Positions 6,690 through 15,172 of a stretch of 64,000 nucleotides of DNA are shown here, in pieces. The notes below the pieces were generated by a model. The model was given only the letters and a program-made list of their open reading frames with translations, had not been told where the DNA came from and made no database searches. A program made the position numbers and the translations under genes. Position 1 is the first letter of the stretch. The number at the start of each line of letters is the position of its first letter. The stretch comes from Pyrinomonadaceae bacterium. Its GTDB lineage: Bacteria; Acidobacteriota; Blastocatellia; Pyrinomonadales; Pyrinomonadaceae. The stretch spans positions 62,001 through 126,000 of the forward strand of contig JAJTWY010000004.1 of NCBI GenBank assembly GCA_021463165.1, in the 5' to 3' direction.

Positions 6690-9467
6690 ATGAAACTGAT
6701 TCGACCAATTATTCTGTTAATCGCCATCATAGGGCTGGTTCCCTCTTGGATCCCTGGCCAAGGTGGAGAAAAACTGCCACCAATAAATGTTACCCAATAC
6801 CGACTGAAGAACGGACTGCAAGTGGTGTTGCATCAAGACAGATCAACACCGATCGTAGCCGTCAACGTTTTCTACCACGTCGGTTCCAAGAATGAGACTC
6901 CCGGCCGAACGGGGTTTGCGCACCTTTTTGAACACATGATGTTTCAGGGTTCAAAAAACTGGAGCAGTGACTACCTGACAGCAATCTCCGATATGGGTGG
7001 AAATGTTAACGGCACAACCAACGAAGACCGCACGTGGTACTTCGAGACGGTGCCGTCGAACTTCCTTGAGCGAACCCTCTACCTTGAGGCTGACCGGATG
7101 GGAAATCTCCTGGAAGCTATGACGCAGGGGAAGCTGGATAATCAGCGTGATGTCGTGAAGAACGAGCGACGGCTCCGCGTTGACAATCAACCGTACGGAA
7201 CGGCCTTCGAACGGATCGGCGAGACCATGTATCCCGCAGGCCACCCGTATCATTGGTCAGTCATCGGTTCGATGGCTGACCTATCGGCCGCCTCGATGGA
7301 CGATGTGAAGTCGTTCTTCCGAACTTACTACGTTCCCAACAACGCGACATTGGTTTTGGCTGGAGACTTCGAGGAAAAAAAGGCTCGATCGTGGATCGAT
7401 AAATTCTTTGGACCGCTCGAGAAGGGCGATGAGATCAAGCGTCCCAACAATCCACAGCCGAAGTTGACGGCTGAGATCCGCAGTACTTATGAAGATGCGG
7501 TTCCATTCCCGCGTGTTTCGATGGTTTGGCATAGTGGTCCGCAGTTTTCCGCTGACGAGGCAGCACTAGACACCCTTGCCTCAATCCTTTCCTCAGGACG
7601 TGGATCTCGATTGCAGAGCAATTTGAATTACGGGAAGGAACTCGTGAGTCAGATCTCTGCAAGCAACTCTACCAACGAAATCGGCGGGTTGTTTCAGATC
7701 GTTGCCACAGCACGTCCGGGAAAAACTCTGGAAGAAGTGGAGAGGGAGATCGATATCGAGATCGACCGGATCAAGAAAGGAGCGCCGACAGCTGAGGAGG
7801 TTGAACGTTCGTTGAACGGCCGGGAATCAGGATTTATATTCGGGTTGCAATCCGTCTCAGGCAAAGGAGCCCAGTTGAGCAATTACGCGGGATATTTAGG
7901 AAGGCCGGCGTATTTCCAAACCGACCTCGACCGCTATCGCAAAGTCACTCCGGCCGATGTCCAAAGGGTTGCGAATCAATATTTGACCGCGAACCGTTTG
8001 GTAATGAGCTATGTGCCGGGTAAAGGACCTGCTTCGCGGCCAAATGGAGCAACCGACAAACCGGCATCCGGTGACGCCGCGAAACCGGACAAGGATCTGA
8101 TTGCTAAACAAAAGGCGATGCTGCCAAAAGCTGGGCCGACTGTCAGATTCGCGCTTCCTTCGATCGAGAAACACAAGCTTTCAAATGGCCTGAGCGTTTG
8201 GTTCGTCAAGAACCCCGAACTCCCGATCATGTCGATGAACCTGGTTTTCAACTCGGGCTCGATCCTTGATTCGGCCGAAAAGTTCGGCGTAGCGTCATGG
8301 ACGGCTTCGATGCTCAATCAAGGAACTACATCGCGATCCGCCGTTGACATCGCAAACCAGCTGCAGTCGATCGGCGCCTCGATGAACGCGGGGTCGGGAT
8401 GGGATTCGAGTACGGTTGCAATGCAGACGTTGGCGAAGAATCTTGATAAGGCATTGAATATCTACGCTGATGTCATACAAAATGCTTCATTTCCGAATGA
8501 CGAGCTCGAATCTTTGCGCCGACGTTCGATAATCGGGTTGGCCCAACGCAAGTCACAGCCGTCCGCAGTTGCGAATCTTGCGTTCTCCAAGGTCCTGTAT
8601 GGCGATCAATCCTACGGGCGCAGTACCACAGAAAGTTCGCTCAAAGCGATCACGCGCGACGACCTGGTAAGTTTTCATCGAACGAACTTCGTTCCAAACA
8701 ACGCGACTTTGATAGTCGTCGGTGACGTCGAGAGCAAGTCGATGCTCGCGAAGTTGGAAGGAGTTCTAGGGAAATGGAAAAGCGCCGGATCAGTAACTAT
8801 TCCGTCGCCAAGCCAAACGATGCGCGGGAAGCCCGGAATCTACCTAATCGACAAACCCGGTGCCGCGCAGTCCACTATCTCCGCAGGATTGGTCGGAATA
8901 GACCGCGGCAATCCGGATTACTACGCGGTTCAGGTTATGAACTCGATCTTGGGTGGCGGATCCTCGGGTCGTCTTTTCAAAGTCCTCCGCGAAGAGAAGG
9001 GCTATACGTATGGTTCTTACAGTTCGTTTTCACCCCGCAAAGGCCCTGGCCCGTTCTCAGCAAGCGGCGATTTTCAGACTGGCTCAACTAAGGAGTCCGT
9101 CGTCGAGTTGATGAATCAGATCGAAGGGGTTCGTGGCGGCATCCCGGTTACACAGGAGGAGTTGGATTCTCACAAGCTCTCGATAATCAACAGTTATCCG
9201 CAGGGTTTTGAGACGCCAGGGCAGGTAGCCGGCCAGTTATCCAGCTTGGTCACCTACGGATTGTCGGACAGCTACTTCAACGACTATATTCAGAAGGTCA
9301 GCGCGGTCACCCTCCCAGATGTAACCCGAGTCGCGAAAAAGTACCTAGATCCGTCGAAGATGGCGATCATCATCGTCGGAGATCGAACAGTGATCGAGCC
9401 GAAACTCAAGGAACTGAACTACTCGATCACCATTCTCGACGTTGACGGAAATCCAATTGCAGAATAA
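6690..9467 (+). CDS. Secreted M16 family zinc metallopeptidase (two fused M16 modules)
   Basis: 925 residues with an N-terminal signal sequence (about 1-24). The first M16 module has the inverted zinc motif His78-Leu-Phe-Glu81-His82 and the distal ligand Glu159 (NERRLRVDN), so it should be active. A linker rich in Lys/Ala/Asp near 450 joins it to a second M16 module (from about 490) that lacks HxxEH but keeps the module's C-terminal substrate-binding features (GGGSSGRLFKVLREEKGYTYG). This is the long, pitrilysin-like layout in one chain. It probably degrades peptides in the periplasm. A GC-rich hairpin follows the stop codon. Confidence 0.92.
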   Translation: MKLIRPIILLIAIIGLVPSWIPGQGGEKLPPINVTQYRLKNGLQVVLHQDRSTPIVAVNVFYHVGSKNETPGRTGFAHLFEHMMFQGSKNWSSDYLTAISDMGGNVNGTTNEDRTWYFETVPSNFLERTLYLEADRMGNLLEAMTQGKLDNQRDVVKNERRLRVDNQPYGTAFERIGETMYPAGHPYHWSVIGSMADLSAASMDDVKSFFRTYYVPNNATLVLAGDFEEKKARSWIDKFFGPLEKGDEIKRPNNPQPKLTAEIRSTYEDAVPFPRVSMVWHSGPQFSADEAALDTLASILSSGRGSRLQSNLNYGKELVSQISASNSTNEIGGLFQIVATARPGKTLEEVEREIDIEIDRIKKGAPTAEEVERSLNGRESGFIFGLQSVSGKGAQLSNYAGYLGRPAYFQTDLDRYRKVTPADVQRVANQYLTANRLVMSYVPGKGPASRPNGATDKPASGDAAKPDKDLIAKQKAMLPKAGPTVRFALPSIEKHKLSNGLSVWFVKNPELPIMSMNLVFNSGSILDSAEKFGVASWTASMLNQGTTSRSAVDIANQLQSIGASMNAGSGWDSSTVAMQTLAKNLDKALNIYADVIQNASFPNDELESLRRRSIIGLAQRKSQPSAVANLAFSKVLYGDQSYGRSTTESSLKAITRDDLVSFHRTNFVPNNATLIVVGDVESKSMLAKLEGVLGKWKSAGSVTIPSPSQTMRGKPGIYLIDKPGAAQSTISAGLVGIDRGNPDYYAVQVMNSILGGGSSGRLFKVLREEKGYTYGSYSSFSPRKGPGPFSASGDFQTGSTKESVVELMNQIEGVRGGIPVTQEELDSHKLSIINSYPQGFETPGQVAGQLSSLVTYGLSDSYFNDYIQKVSAVTLPDVTRVAKKYLDPSKMAIIIVGDRTVIEPKLKELNYSITILDVDGNPIAE

Positions 9468-9477
9468 CGAATATCTG

Positions 9478-9506
9478 GCCAGGGAGTCGCCGAACGGCTC
9501 CCTGGC
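9478..9506 (+). terminator. GC-rich hairpin after the M16 protease gene
   Basis: A perfect 9-bp stem, GCCAGGGAG/CTCCCTGGC, with an 11-base loop starts 10 bp after the stop codon. There is no U-tract, so it may end or protect the transcript rather than act as a classic intrinsic terminator. Confidence 0.5.
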
Positions 9507-10192
9507 TAGTAGAGTATTCCATTCGTTCGACTGTCAGACCTGGTTCCTCTCAGCCGCCAGACATCGCAATATTGAAGCGTGCGTACAAGCGACTCGATTG
9601 GATGTCACTTTAAATCTGGGCGCGGCTCAGCAATTGCTCAGGGCGGATCCAAACACCACGCGGATAAGTTACGCGGGTGATCTCAAGTCGGGGGATAATC
9701 AGGACACATCATATGTCCTATTTAGGCACAATTGGGACACTGGGATGGTCGTAGTAAACATGCGGCAAGGTCGGTAAATGTGCAATGGCAAAGGGCCTGA
9801 GCCGGCGACGCCATCAGATTCTTTACGAAGCCTCCTCGCCGAATATATACGTGACACCGTGCCAGGTGAGGAGTGACATTCGACCGCCAGAGCACCACTA
9901 CGGACATGCGCAAAAAGGAAGTAGTTATCAGCTGCGGAATGTGTGATATCTTGATTGTCGGTGACGGCGATTTGTTGATTCTAAGATTAGCCTTAGATCG
10001 ATAATTTGAACGGGCCGGATGGTTGCAAAATGGTGGCAATTTTGCCGAATCAAACTGATTCACAAGCTCTTGGTTACTGGTGTCAGCCTCGATTCTAAGG
10101 CGGTTTGAGCGATCTTGAGAACTTGTGATCTTTCTCCAGATTGGTTGGGTGCGAAAGGTCGTGATTTCGATCCTTGTCTTCTTCTTGAAGTT
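9507..10192. other. Gene-poor stretch between M16 protease and integrase
   Basis: Nearly 700 bp in which I see no ORF with coding character: the available frames have random composition, no ribosome sites and no recognisable domain. It lies on the far side of the integrase gene from the tRNA fragment and may be the eroded body of an integrated element. An 11-base sequence ATTCTAAGGCG occurs here (10092-10102) and again at 11466-11476 beyond the integrase. Confidence 0.5.
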
Positions 10193-11392
10193 TCACTGTG
10201 AAACTCGCCGATTGTCACTATCAAGTAAAGACTTAGCCTGCAGAGCCGCCGCTTCGTCGAACTCAGTGTACTCGAAGCTTGTCTGGATCTTTTTGTGGCC
10301 TGCTCCTCGTTGGGCTAACTTGTCAGAGTAGCCGAGCCGACCCAGTCGAGTTACCCAGTCTCTGCGTAGGTCACGAAGACGCAACCCGGGAACGTTCGCT
10401 GCAGTTCGTACGAGATCCCACGACTTCTTAAACGAGGTATGAGGGAAGACCAGGTTTTCGAGGCTTGCTGAATGATCTGGAGTGACATTCTTCGACTGTT
10501 GAAGAAATGTCCATAGTTCTAGCAATGCACGCTTCATCCTATCCGTGATCACAGCGATACGCTCCTCCCGGATCTTGCCCTTGAACGAGACCAACCGGGT
10601 TAAGTCGCGAATTCTGCCATTTTCATCGAATACATCTTGCCAACGAAGAGGATCATATTTGTCCTTTGACTCACTGTAGTCGTTTACCGGATACAGCTCA
10701 TTTGGCCGTGCTCCTGAGTCGCGTAACGAGATTATGAGCGCATACAGCCTCGGGGCAGTCGACTGTCTAATCTTTCGGGCCTCACGGAGAAGATCGCTCT
10801 CTTGTTTAGTCGTAATAGTAACGGTCCGCCTCTTCTCTAGAGACTTTTCTATAAAACCTTCGAAATCCGGAATCTCTCGAATCCATTTCTTTTTCTTAGC
10901 CTTCCGAAACATGGCACGTATGGTCTCGAAATCGCGATTTGCTGTAGCGATCTTCACAGACTTCAATCGATTTCGTCTGAAGTGTCTAAAGTCGGTTTCA
11001 TCCATTTCACCGATGAGGAGTTCGCCGAGCTCAGTGACAATTCGGTCGATCTTGGCCTGCTCGGTTTCCCAGGTCCTCATTCCTTCCGACTTCTGGCCAT
11101 CAACATATACAGCGGGTATCACGAACTCCTTCTTGTACCATTCAGCGAGTTGAGCAAACGTCATTGATCGCCCATCAATAAATGCCTGACCGCGGAGTTC
11201 GTGTTCGGCCTTAATTTCCTCTGCGAGCTGCTCAGCATTCTTTAGATTGGTTGCTCGCTTGTAAATCGTCTTGACTGAACCATCACCCTGAGCTAGTCTT
11301 ACGCGCGCGTAGAGGTAGCCGGTTTTCTTGTCGGTCCAAGCAAATGATCCATAACGCCGGCGTTTTTTGGGCTTGTTTTCTTTGTCAGCCAT
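10193..11392 (-). CDS. Tyrosine recombinase/phage-type integrase
   Basis: 399 residues. The N-terminus is very basic and resembles an arm-binding domain (about 10-60), followed by a SAM-like core-binding domain (about 75-170) and a catalytic domain (about 190-390). Visible catalytic positions are Arg229 (SGARPNE), Lys271 (SFKGK), Arg343 (RDLRRDW), His366 (GAGHKK) and nucleophile Tyr375 (SFEYTEF). The usual His of the HxxR motif is Arg340. The gene reads away from a 3' fragment of tRNA-Lys about 160 bp upstream, the expected position for an integrase next to its attachment site. No excisionase, replication or cargo gene accompanies it. Confidence 0.93.
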   Translation of the reverse strand: MADKENKPKKRRRYGSFAWTDKKTGYLYARVRLAQGDGSVKTIYKRATNLKNAEQLAEEIKAEHELRGQAFIDGRSMTFAQLAEWYKKEFVIPAVYVDGQKSEGMRTWETEQAKIDRIVTELGELLIGEMDETDFRHFRRNRLKSVKIATANRDFETIRAMFRKAKKKKWIREIPDFEGFIEKSLEKRRTVTITTKQESDLLREARKIRQSTAPRLYALIISLRDSGARPNELYPVNDYSESKDKYDPLRWQDVFDENGRIRDLTRLVSFKGKIREERIAVITDRMKRALLELWTFLQQSKNVTPDHSASLENLVFPHTSFKKSWDLVRTAANVPGLRLRDLRRDWVTRLGRLGYSDKLAQRGAGHKKIQTSFEYTEFDEAAALQAKSLLDSDNRRVSQ

Positions 11393-11409
11393 TGGTTCTT
11401 TCAGGATTT

Positions 11410-11445
11410 AGCCATTGGGTCCGTCTAACCATTTTACCAACCATT
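11410..11445 (+). repeat. Short CCATT repeats between integrase and tRNA fragment
   Basis: Three copies of a CCATT-type word are packed here: GCCATTGGGTCC (11411-11422), TAACCATT (11426-11433) and CAACCATT (11438-11445). The first shares the 11-base run CCATTGGGTCC with the tRNA fragment at 11558. They are candidate integrase binding sites or an extra partial attachment core. Confidence 0.35.
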
Positions 11446-11550
11446 TGAACTCGGAATGGACAGATATTCTAAGGCGAGGCCGTGTCGAAAGTAAAGTAAA
11501 ATAGGGCATGATAGCGCATCTAGGCCGATCGAAAATTCACCCGGACTCGG

Positions 11551-11595
11551 CTTTTAACCATTGGGTCCCAGGTTCGAGTCCTGGTCGGATCACCA
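11551..11595 (+). other. 3' fragment of tRNA-Lys (anticodon UUU), probable integration attachment site
   Basis: The sequence reads as the 3' part of a tRNA: anticodon loop CTTTTAA (11551-11557), anticodon stem 3' strand CCATT, variable loop, T arm CCAGG-TTCGAGT-CCTGG (11568-11584), acceptor strand TCGGATC (11585-11591) and ACCA. The upstream bases do not pair with it: CTCGG precedes the loop where AATGG would be needed, and no GATCCGA acceptor strand or D arm is found. So this is a truncated tRNA, as left at one end of an element that integrated at the anticodon loop. Confidence 0.75.
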
Positions 11596-11603
11596 CTTTT
11601 GTG

Positions 11604-11632
11604 AAAGGGCGGGTTTCCGGGCCCGCTTTTCT
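11604..11632 (+). terminator. Intrinsic terminator downstream of the tRNA-Lys fragment
   Basis: AAAGGGCGGG pairs with CCCGCTTTT across a short loop, followed by T-rich sequence. It most likely served the original tRNA-Lys gene and remained on the chromosome side of the junction. Confidence 0.65.
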
Positions 11633-11773
11633 TCTGTTCAGATCCTCCTTAGAGGAGGTCCGACCGTCCTTGGTAAAGCATCACCGACTCGCCGTGCACT
11701 TGCGGAGAATAGTCCCACAAGGCTATCCCTGTCGGGCAGCTTCAACCGCCGGAGATAAAAGAGCGTCGGCGTT

Positions 11774-14700
11774 CTAGTTCTTCCAAATGGCTCCGTATCC
11801 TGCGTCCCAGAGCAGTTTATTGATGGCGGGTATGTCCTTAAGGTTCATCTCGTCAGCCCTCGCTTTGAGTGCAGCCCATTGGGCGGCAAGTCTCTTGAGT
11901 TCGTCAACCGAGGATTGATTTACTCGGGGAATATCGCTTTCCGTTGCATTGATCAGGAACATATAGTTCGCCGAGAACTTATTCGGGAAATTTTCGACAT
12001 CGTCGTAGGCCCTCGATTTTCGCTGGGACATATCTTCGTCCCAGGCCTTCATCTTTTTCAGCAGGGCATCACCGTCGCGTTTAGCGGCTGCGTATTTTTC
12101 ACCGGTCGGCAGTGCGGCCAATACGCCTTCAAGCTGCTTCTGCTTTTCGAACAGGCTGTTTACCGTTCGATGCATCGCAGTCAGCTCGGCCTCCATTGAG
12201 GACATCATCAAGTGATATTCCCTGTAGGCGGCCGGCGTGGTCGGATAGAGTGGGTTTGCCAGTATCTCGGCCTCGGTCGTGACGGCCTGGCTGCCGTACT
12301 TCAAAGTAAATTTATACTTGCCGGGCGACGCCTTGTGGCCGTTGTAGCTGGCTTCGATATAGACACCGGGGATACCCGGCATAGTGGGGTACCGCATATT
12401 CCATACAAACCTGTTGAGACCCTTTACTTTTTGCAGCAGCGGGGCCGGTCCCGGGCCGCCGTCCCAGCGCCGGTAATTTGGGTCGGCCTTGCTCGAGTAT
12501 GTATTTACGACCTTGCCTTCTGCGTCCGTTACCTCAAGCGTGACCACATCCTCTTTCTTTAGCTCAGGCAGGTTGTAATAGATCACGACGCCATTTGCCG
12601 GATTTACCCCTTGGAAGGTATTTGATCCGTTAAACTCAGGGTTCGAACCATTCAGCTCGCTGCCGCCGTTGACCAGATAGGCATTGGCCGGTTTGTAGAT
12701 CGAGAAGGCGGGCGTGTCCTTTTTGTACTGCCGGATCAGGGTCAGGTCGTCCAGTATCCAGAACGAGCGCCCCGAGGTTGCTGCGATCAGATTATCCTTG
12801 TGGACGCGGAGATCGGTGATCGGCGTGATCGGCAGATTCAACTGGAACGGAGACCAATCGCGGCCGCCATTCCATGAGATAAATACTCCCAGCTCTGTTC
12901 CCGCAAACAGCAGATCGCGGCGAACGTCATCCTCGCGAACTACGCGTGTAAAGGCATTTCCCGGGATGCCGTTGTCGATCTTTGTCCAAGTGGCACCGTA
13001 ATCAGTGGTCTTGTAGAGCCCTGGTGCGTGGTCGTTGAATTTGTACCGGGTGGTCGCAATGTAGGCGGTTGCCTTGTCGTGCGGTGAGACCTCGACCGCG
13101 TTTATCAAACATTCGGCGAGGCCCGGCGGCGTAACGTTCTTCCAGGTCACTCCGCCGTCGCGCGTCAACTGAACGTAACCATCGTCGCTTCCGGTCCAGA
13201 TGACGCCCTTCTCGTGCGGCGAGACCGTGATATATGCGAGCGTGCCATAGTTCTCGGCACCCACGGCTTCATTGGTATATGGACCGCCGCCTTTTCCTTG
13301 TTTATCCTTTTCGTTGCGTGTCAGGTCCGGTGATATCTCCTTCCATGTCTTACCCATGTCGGAAGTCTTCAAGAGATACTGGGAACCATGATAGAACGAG
13401 CGATCGTGCTTGTCCCAAACGATCGGCGCATTCCAGTTGTAGCGGTATTTCATGTCCTTGGCGTCCATGCCAAGGTACTGGATGGGCGAGGGCATAATAT
13501 TTGTTCCGGCGCTTGCTTTAGTGTCGATCACCTCGATCGTTCCCTGATAGCTGCCGCCAAGGACGTAACGTGGATCGTCCGGATCGAATGCAAGGAACGC
13601 ACTTTCACCACCTGCCGATGCTGTCCAGCTTGATGCCGAGATGCCGCCGCCGCCGAGTTCGCGACTTGCGATCGAAACTGACGTACTGTCCTGTTGGCCG
13701 CCGTAAATGCGGTAGGGGAACTGGTTATCGACGTTGATCCGATAGAACTGTGCGGTCGGCATATTGCTCTGCGTGCTCCATGTCCGGCCCTTGTTGAATG
13801 TGATGGCAGCACCGCCGTCATTTGAGATAACGAAATTATTTGAATTGGACGGGTTGATCCAGAGGTCGTGAAAATCGCCATGGGTGCCCGACAGTGTTTC
13901 CCACGTCCGTCCTCCGTCGTTCGACCGGAGGGCAGGCGCGCTCAAGACATATATCGTATTTTCGTTATTCGGGTCGATAAACAGCTCGATGTAGTACCAG
14001 GCGCGCTGGACGAGTCGCGGATCGCTGGTGACTTGGCTCCAGCTTTTACCGGCGTTGTTGGAAACGTAAAGCCCGCGGCCTTCCTTGTTCGAATCGCTCT
14101 CGATCAAGGCATAGACCTTTTCCGGGTTCGAACGGCTGACGGCGATCGCCATCTTACCCATTTCCTCAGGCAGGCCCTCCTTCATCCGTTCCCACGTTTC
14201 ACCGCTGTCTGTTGATTTGTAGAGGCCGCTCCCCGGCCCGCCGCTGATAACTTTCCAGGGCAAACGCCCGTGCTCCCACATCGCTGCATACATGATCCTC
14301 GGATTGCTCGCGTCCATCGAAAGTTCGACCGCACCCGTTTTGTCATCGACGTATAGCGTGTTCTTCCACGTCGCACCGCCATCGGTCGATTTGAAAAGGC
14401 CGCGCTGTTGTGACTTGCTGTAAAGCGCCCCTTGGGCAGCGACGTAAACAATATCAGGGTTTTTCGGGTGAATTATGATGCGGGAAATGTGCTGCGTTAG
14501 ATCGAGGCCGATCTTTTTCCATGTCTTGCCGGCGTCGGTCGATTTATAGACGCCGTCGCCGTGATGGGTCTTCACCCCGCGGGGAGCATGTTCGCCCATC
14601 CCGACGTAGATGACGTTAGGATCGCTCTCAGCGACTGCGATGGCACCGACCGAGCCCGTCTTAAAAAAGCCGTCCGAGATATTTCGCCAACTGACACCCA

Positions 14701-14929
14701 TGTCTTCGGTCTTCCAAAGCCCGCCGCCGGTGGTGCCCATGTAGTATGTTTTCGGGTCGCCGATCACACCGGTACTCGTGACGGAACGTCCGCCGCGAAA
14801 CGGCCCGATCGACCGCCACTTGACAGGCTTGAAGACACTATTCAGGTCGTCCGACGCCGACGAATTCTGCGCGTGGGCTGAGATGACGACAACAACGAGA
14901 AGCGATAGTAGCGATATCAGTTTTTGCAT
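11774..14929 (-). CDS. Secreted VPS10/Asp-box (BNR) repeat protein
   Basis: 1051 residues with a clear signal peptide (1-20). From about 35 to 760 there are roughly eleven Asp-box hairpins ([54 protein letters not shown] and others), the pattern of sortilin/VPS10 and of beta-propeller glycosidases such as xyloglucanases. The last 300 residues include a beta-rich part ([18 protein letters not shown]) and a helical end. Large proteins of this type are common in acidobacteria next to peptidases; the ligand or activity is unknown. It is divergent from the S9 peptidase gene, with a 243 bp shared upstream region. Confidence 0.85.
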   Translation of the reverse strand: MQKLISLLSLLVVVVISAHAQNSSASDDLNSVFKPVKWRSIGPFRGGRSVTSTGVIGDPKTYYMGTTGGGLWKTEDMGVSWRNISDGFFKTGSVGAIAVAESDPNVIYVGMGEHAPRGVKTHHGDGVYKSTDAGKTWKKIGLDLTQHISRIIIHPKNPDIVYVAAQGALYSKSQQRGLFKSTDGGATWKNTLYVDDKTGAVELSMDASNPRIMYAAMWEHGRLPWKVISGGPGSGLYKSTDSGETWERMKEGLPEEMGKMAIAVSRSNPEKVYALIESDSNKEGRGLYVSNNAGKSWSQVTSDPRLVQRAWYYIELFIDPNNENTIYVLSAPALRSNDGGRTWETLSGTHGDFHDLWINPSNSNNFVISNDGGAAITFNKGRTWSTQSNMPTAQFYRINVDNQFPYRIYGGQQDSTSVSIASRELGGGGISASSWTASAGGESAFLAFDPDDPRYVLGGSYQGTIEVIDTKASAGTNIMPSPIQYLGMDAKDMKYRYNWNAPIVWDKHDRSFYHGSQYLLKTSDMGKTWKEISPDLTRNEKDKQGKGGGPYTNEAVGAENYGTLAYITVSPHEKGVIWTGSDDGYVQLTRDGGVTWKNVTPPGLAECLINAVEVSPHDKATAYIATTRYKFNDHAPGLYKTTDYGATWTKIDNGIPGNAFTRVVREDDVRRDLLFAGTELGVFISWNGGRDWSPFQLNLPITPITDLRVHKDNLIAATSGRSFWILDDLTLIRQYKKDTPAFSIYKPANAYLVNGGSELNGSNPEFNGSNTFQGVNPANGVVIYYNLPELKKEDVVTLEVTDAEGKVVNTYSSKADPNYRRWDGGPGPAPLLQKVKGLNRFVWNMRYPTMPGIPGVYIEASYNGHKASPGKYKFTLKYGSQAVTTEAEILANPLYPTTPAAYREYHLMMSSMEAELTAMHRTVNSLFEKQKQLEGVLAALPTGEKYAAAKRDGDALLKKMKAWDEDMSQRKSRAYDDVENFPNKFSANYMFLINATESDIPRVNQSSVDELKRLAAQWAALKARADEMNLKDIPAINKLLWDAGYGAIWKN

Positions 14930-15172
14930 AATGATCCGGGCATCTTTATATTTCCATCGAAACGGAAAGTATTTGATTCAAGCTTTGGTGGAACAGAGAT
15001 ATTATAGTCCAGATCAATAGAAAAGCCGACCCTAACTCGTCTCGTTCGAGTAATTGACATTCGCAGAGGATCGGGCGAATAATCGAACTGTAATCCCTTG
15101 ACTATAGTTGACTTAGGCTTTTGTACGTGAGGTCCCACACAACGCGGACGATCGATCGAACCAGACGAACAT

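Noticed and set aside
9442..9777. 111-codon plus-strand ORF after the M16 protease
   Set aside because: It overlaps the M16 end, starts inside a terminator-like hairpin region, has random amino acid composition and no ribosome site.
10092..11476. 11-bp direct repeat ATTCTAAGGCG on both sides of the integrase as the element ends
   Set aside because: Too short and not linked to the tRNA core; chance is likely in a 1.4 kb span.
11508..11595. Complete tRNA gene reading through to CCA at 11595
   Set aside because: The bases upstream of the anticodon loop do not pair with CCATT, and no matching acceptor strand or D arm exists, so only the 3' part is a tRNA.
12714..14881. Several plus-strand ORFs opposite the VPS10/Asp-box gene
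   Set aside because: The minus-strand frame contains regular Asp-box repeats and a signal peptide, so these are shadows.
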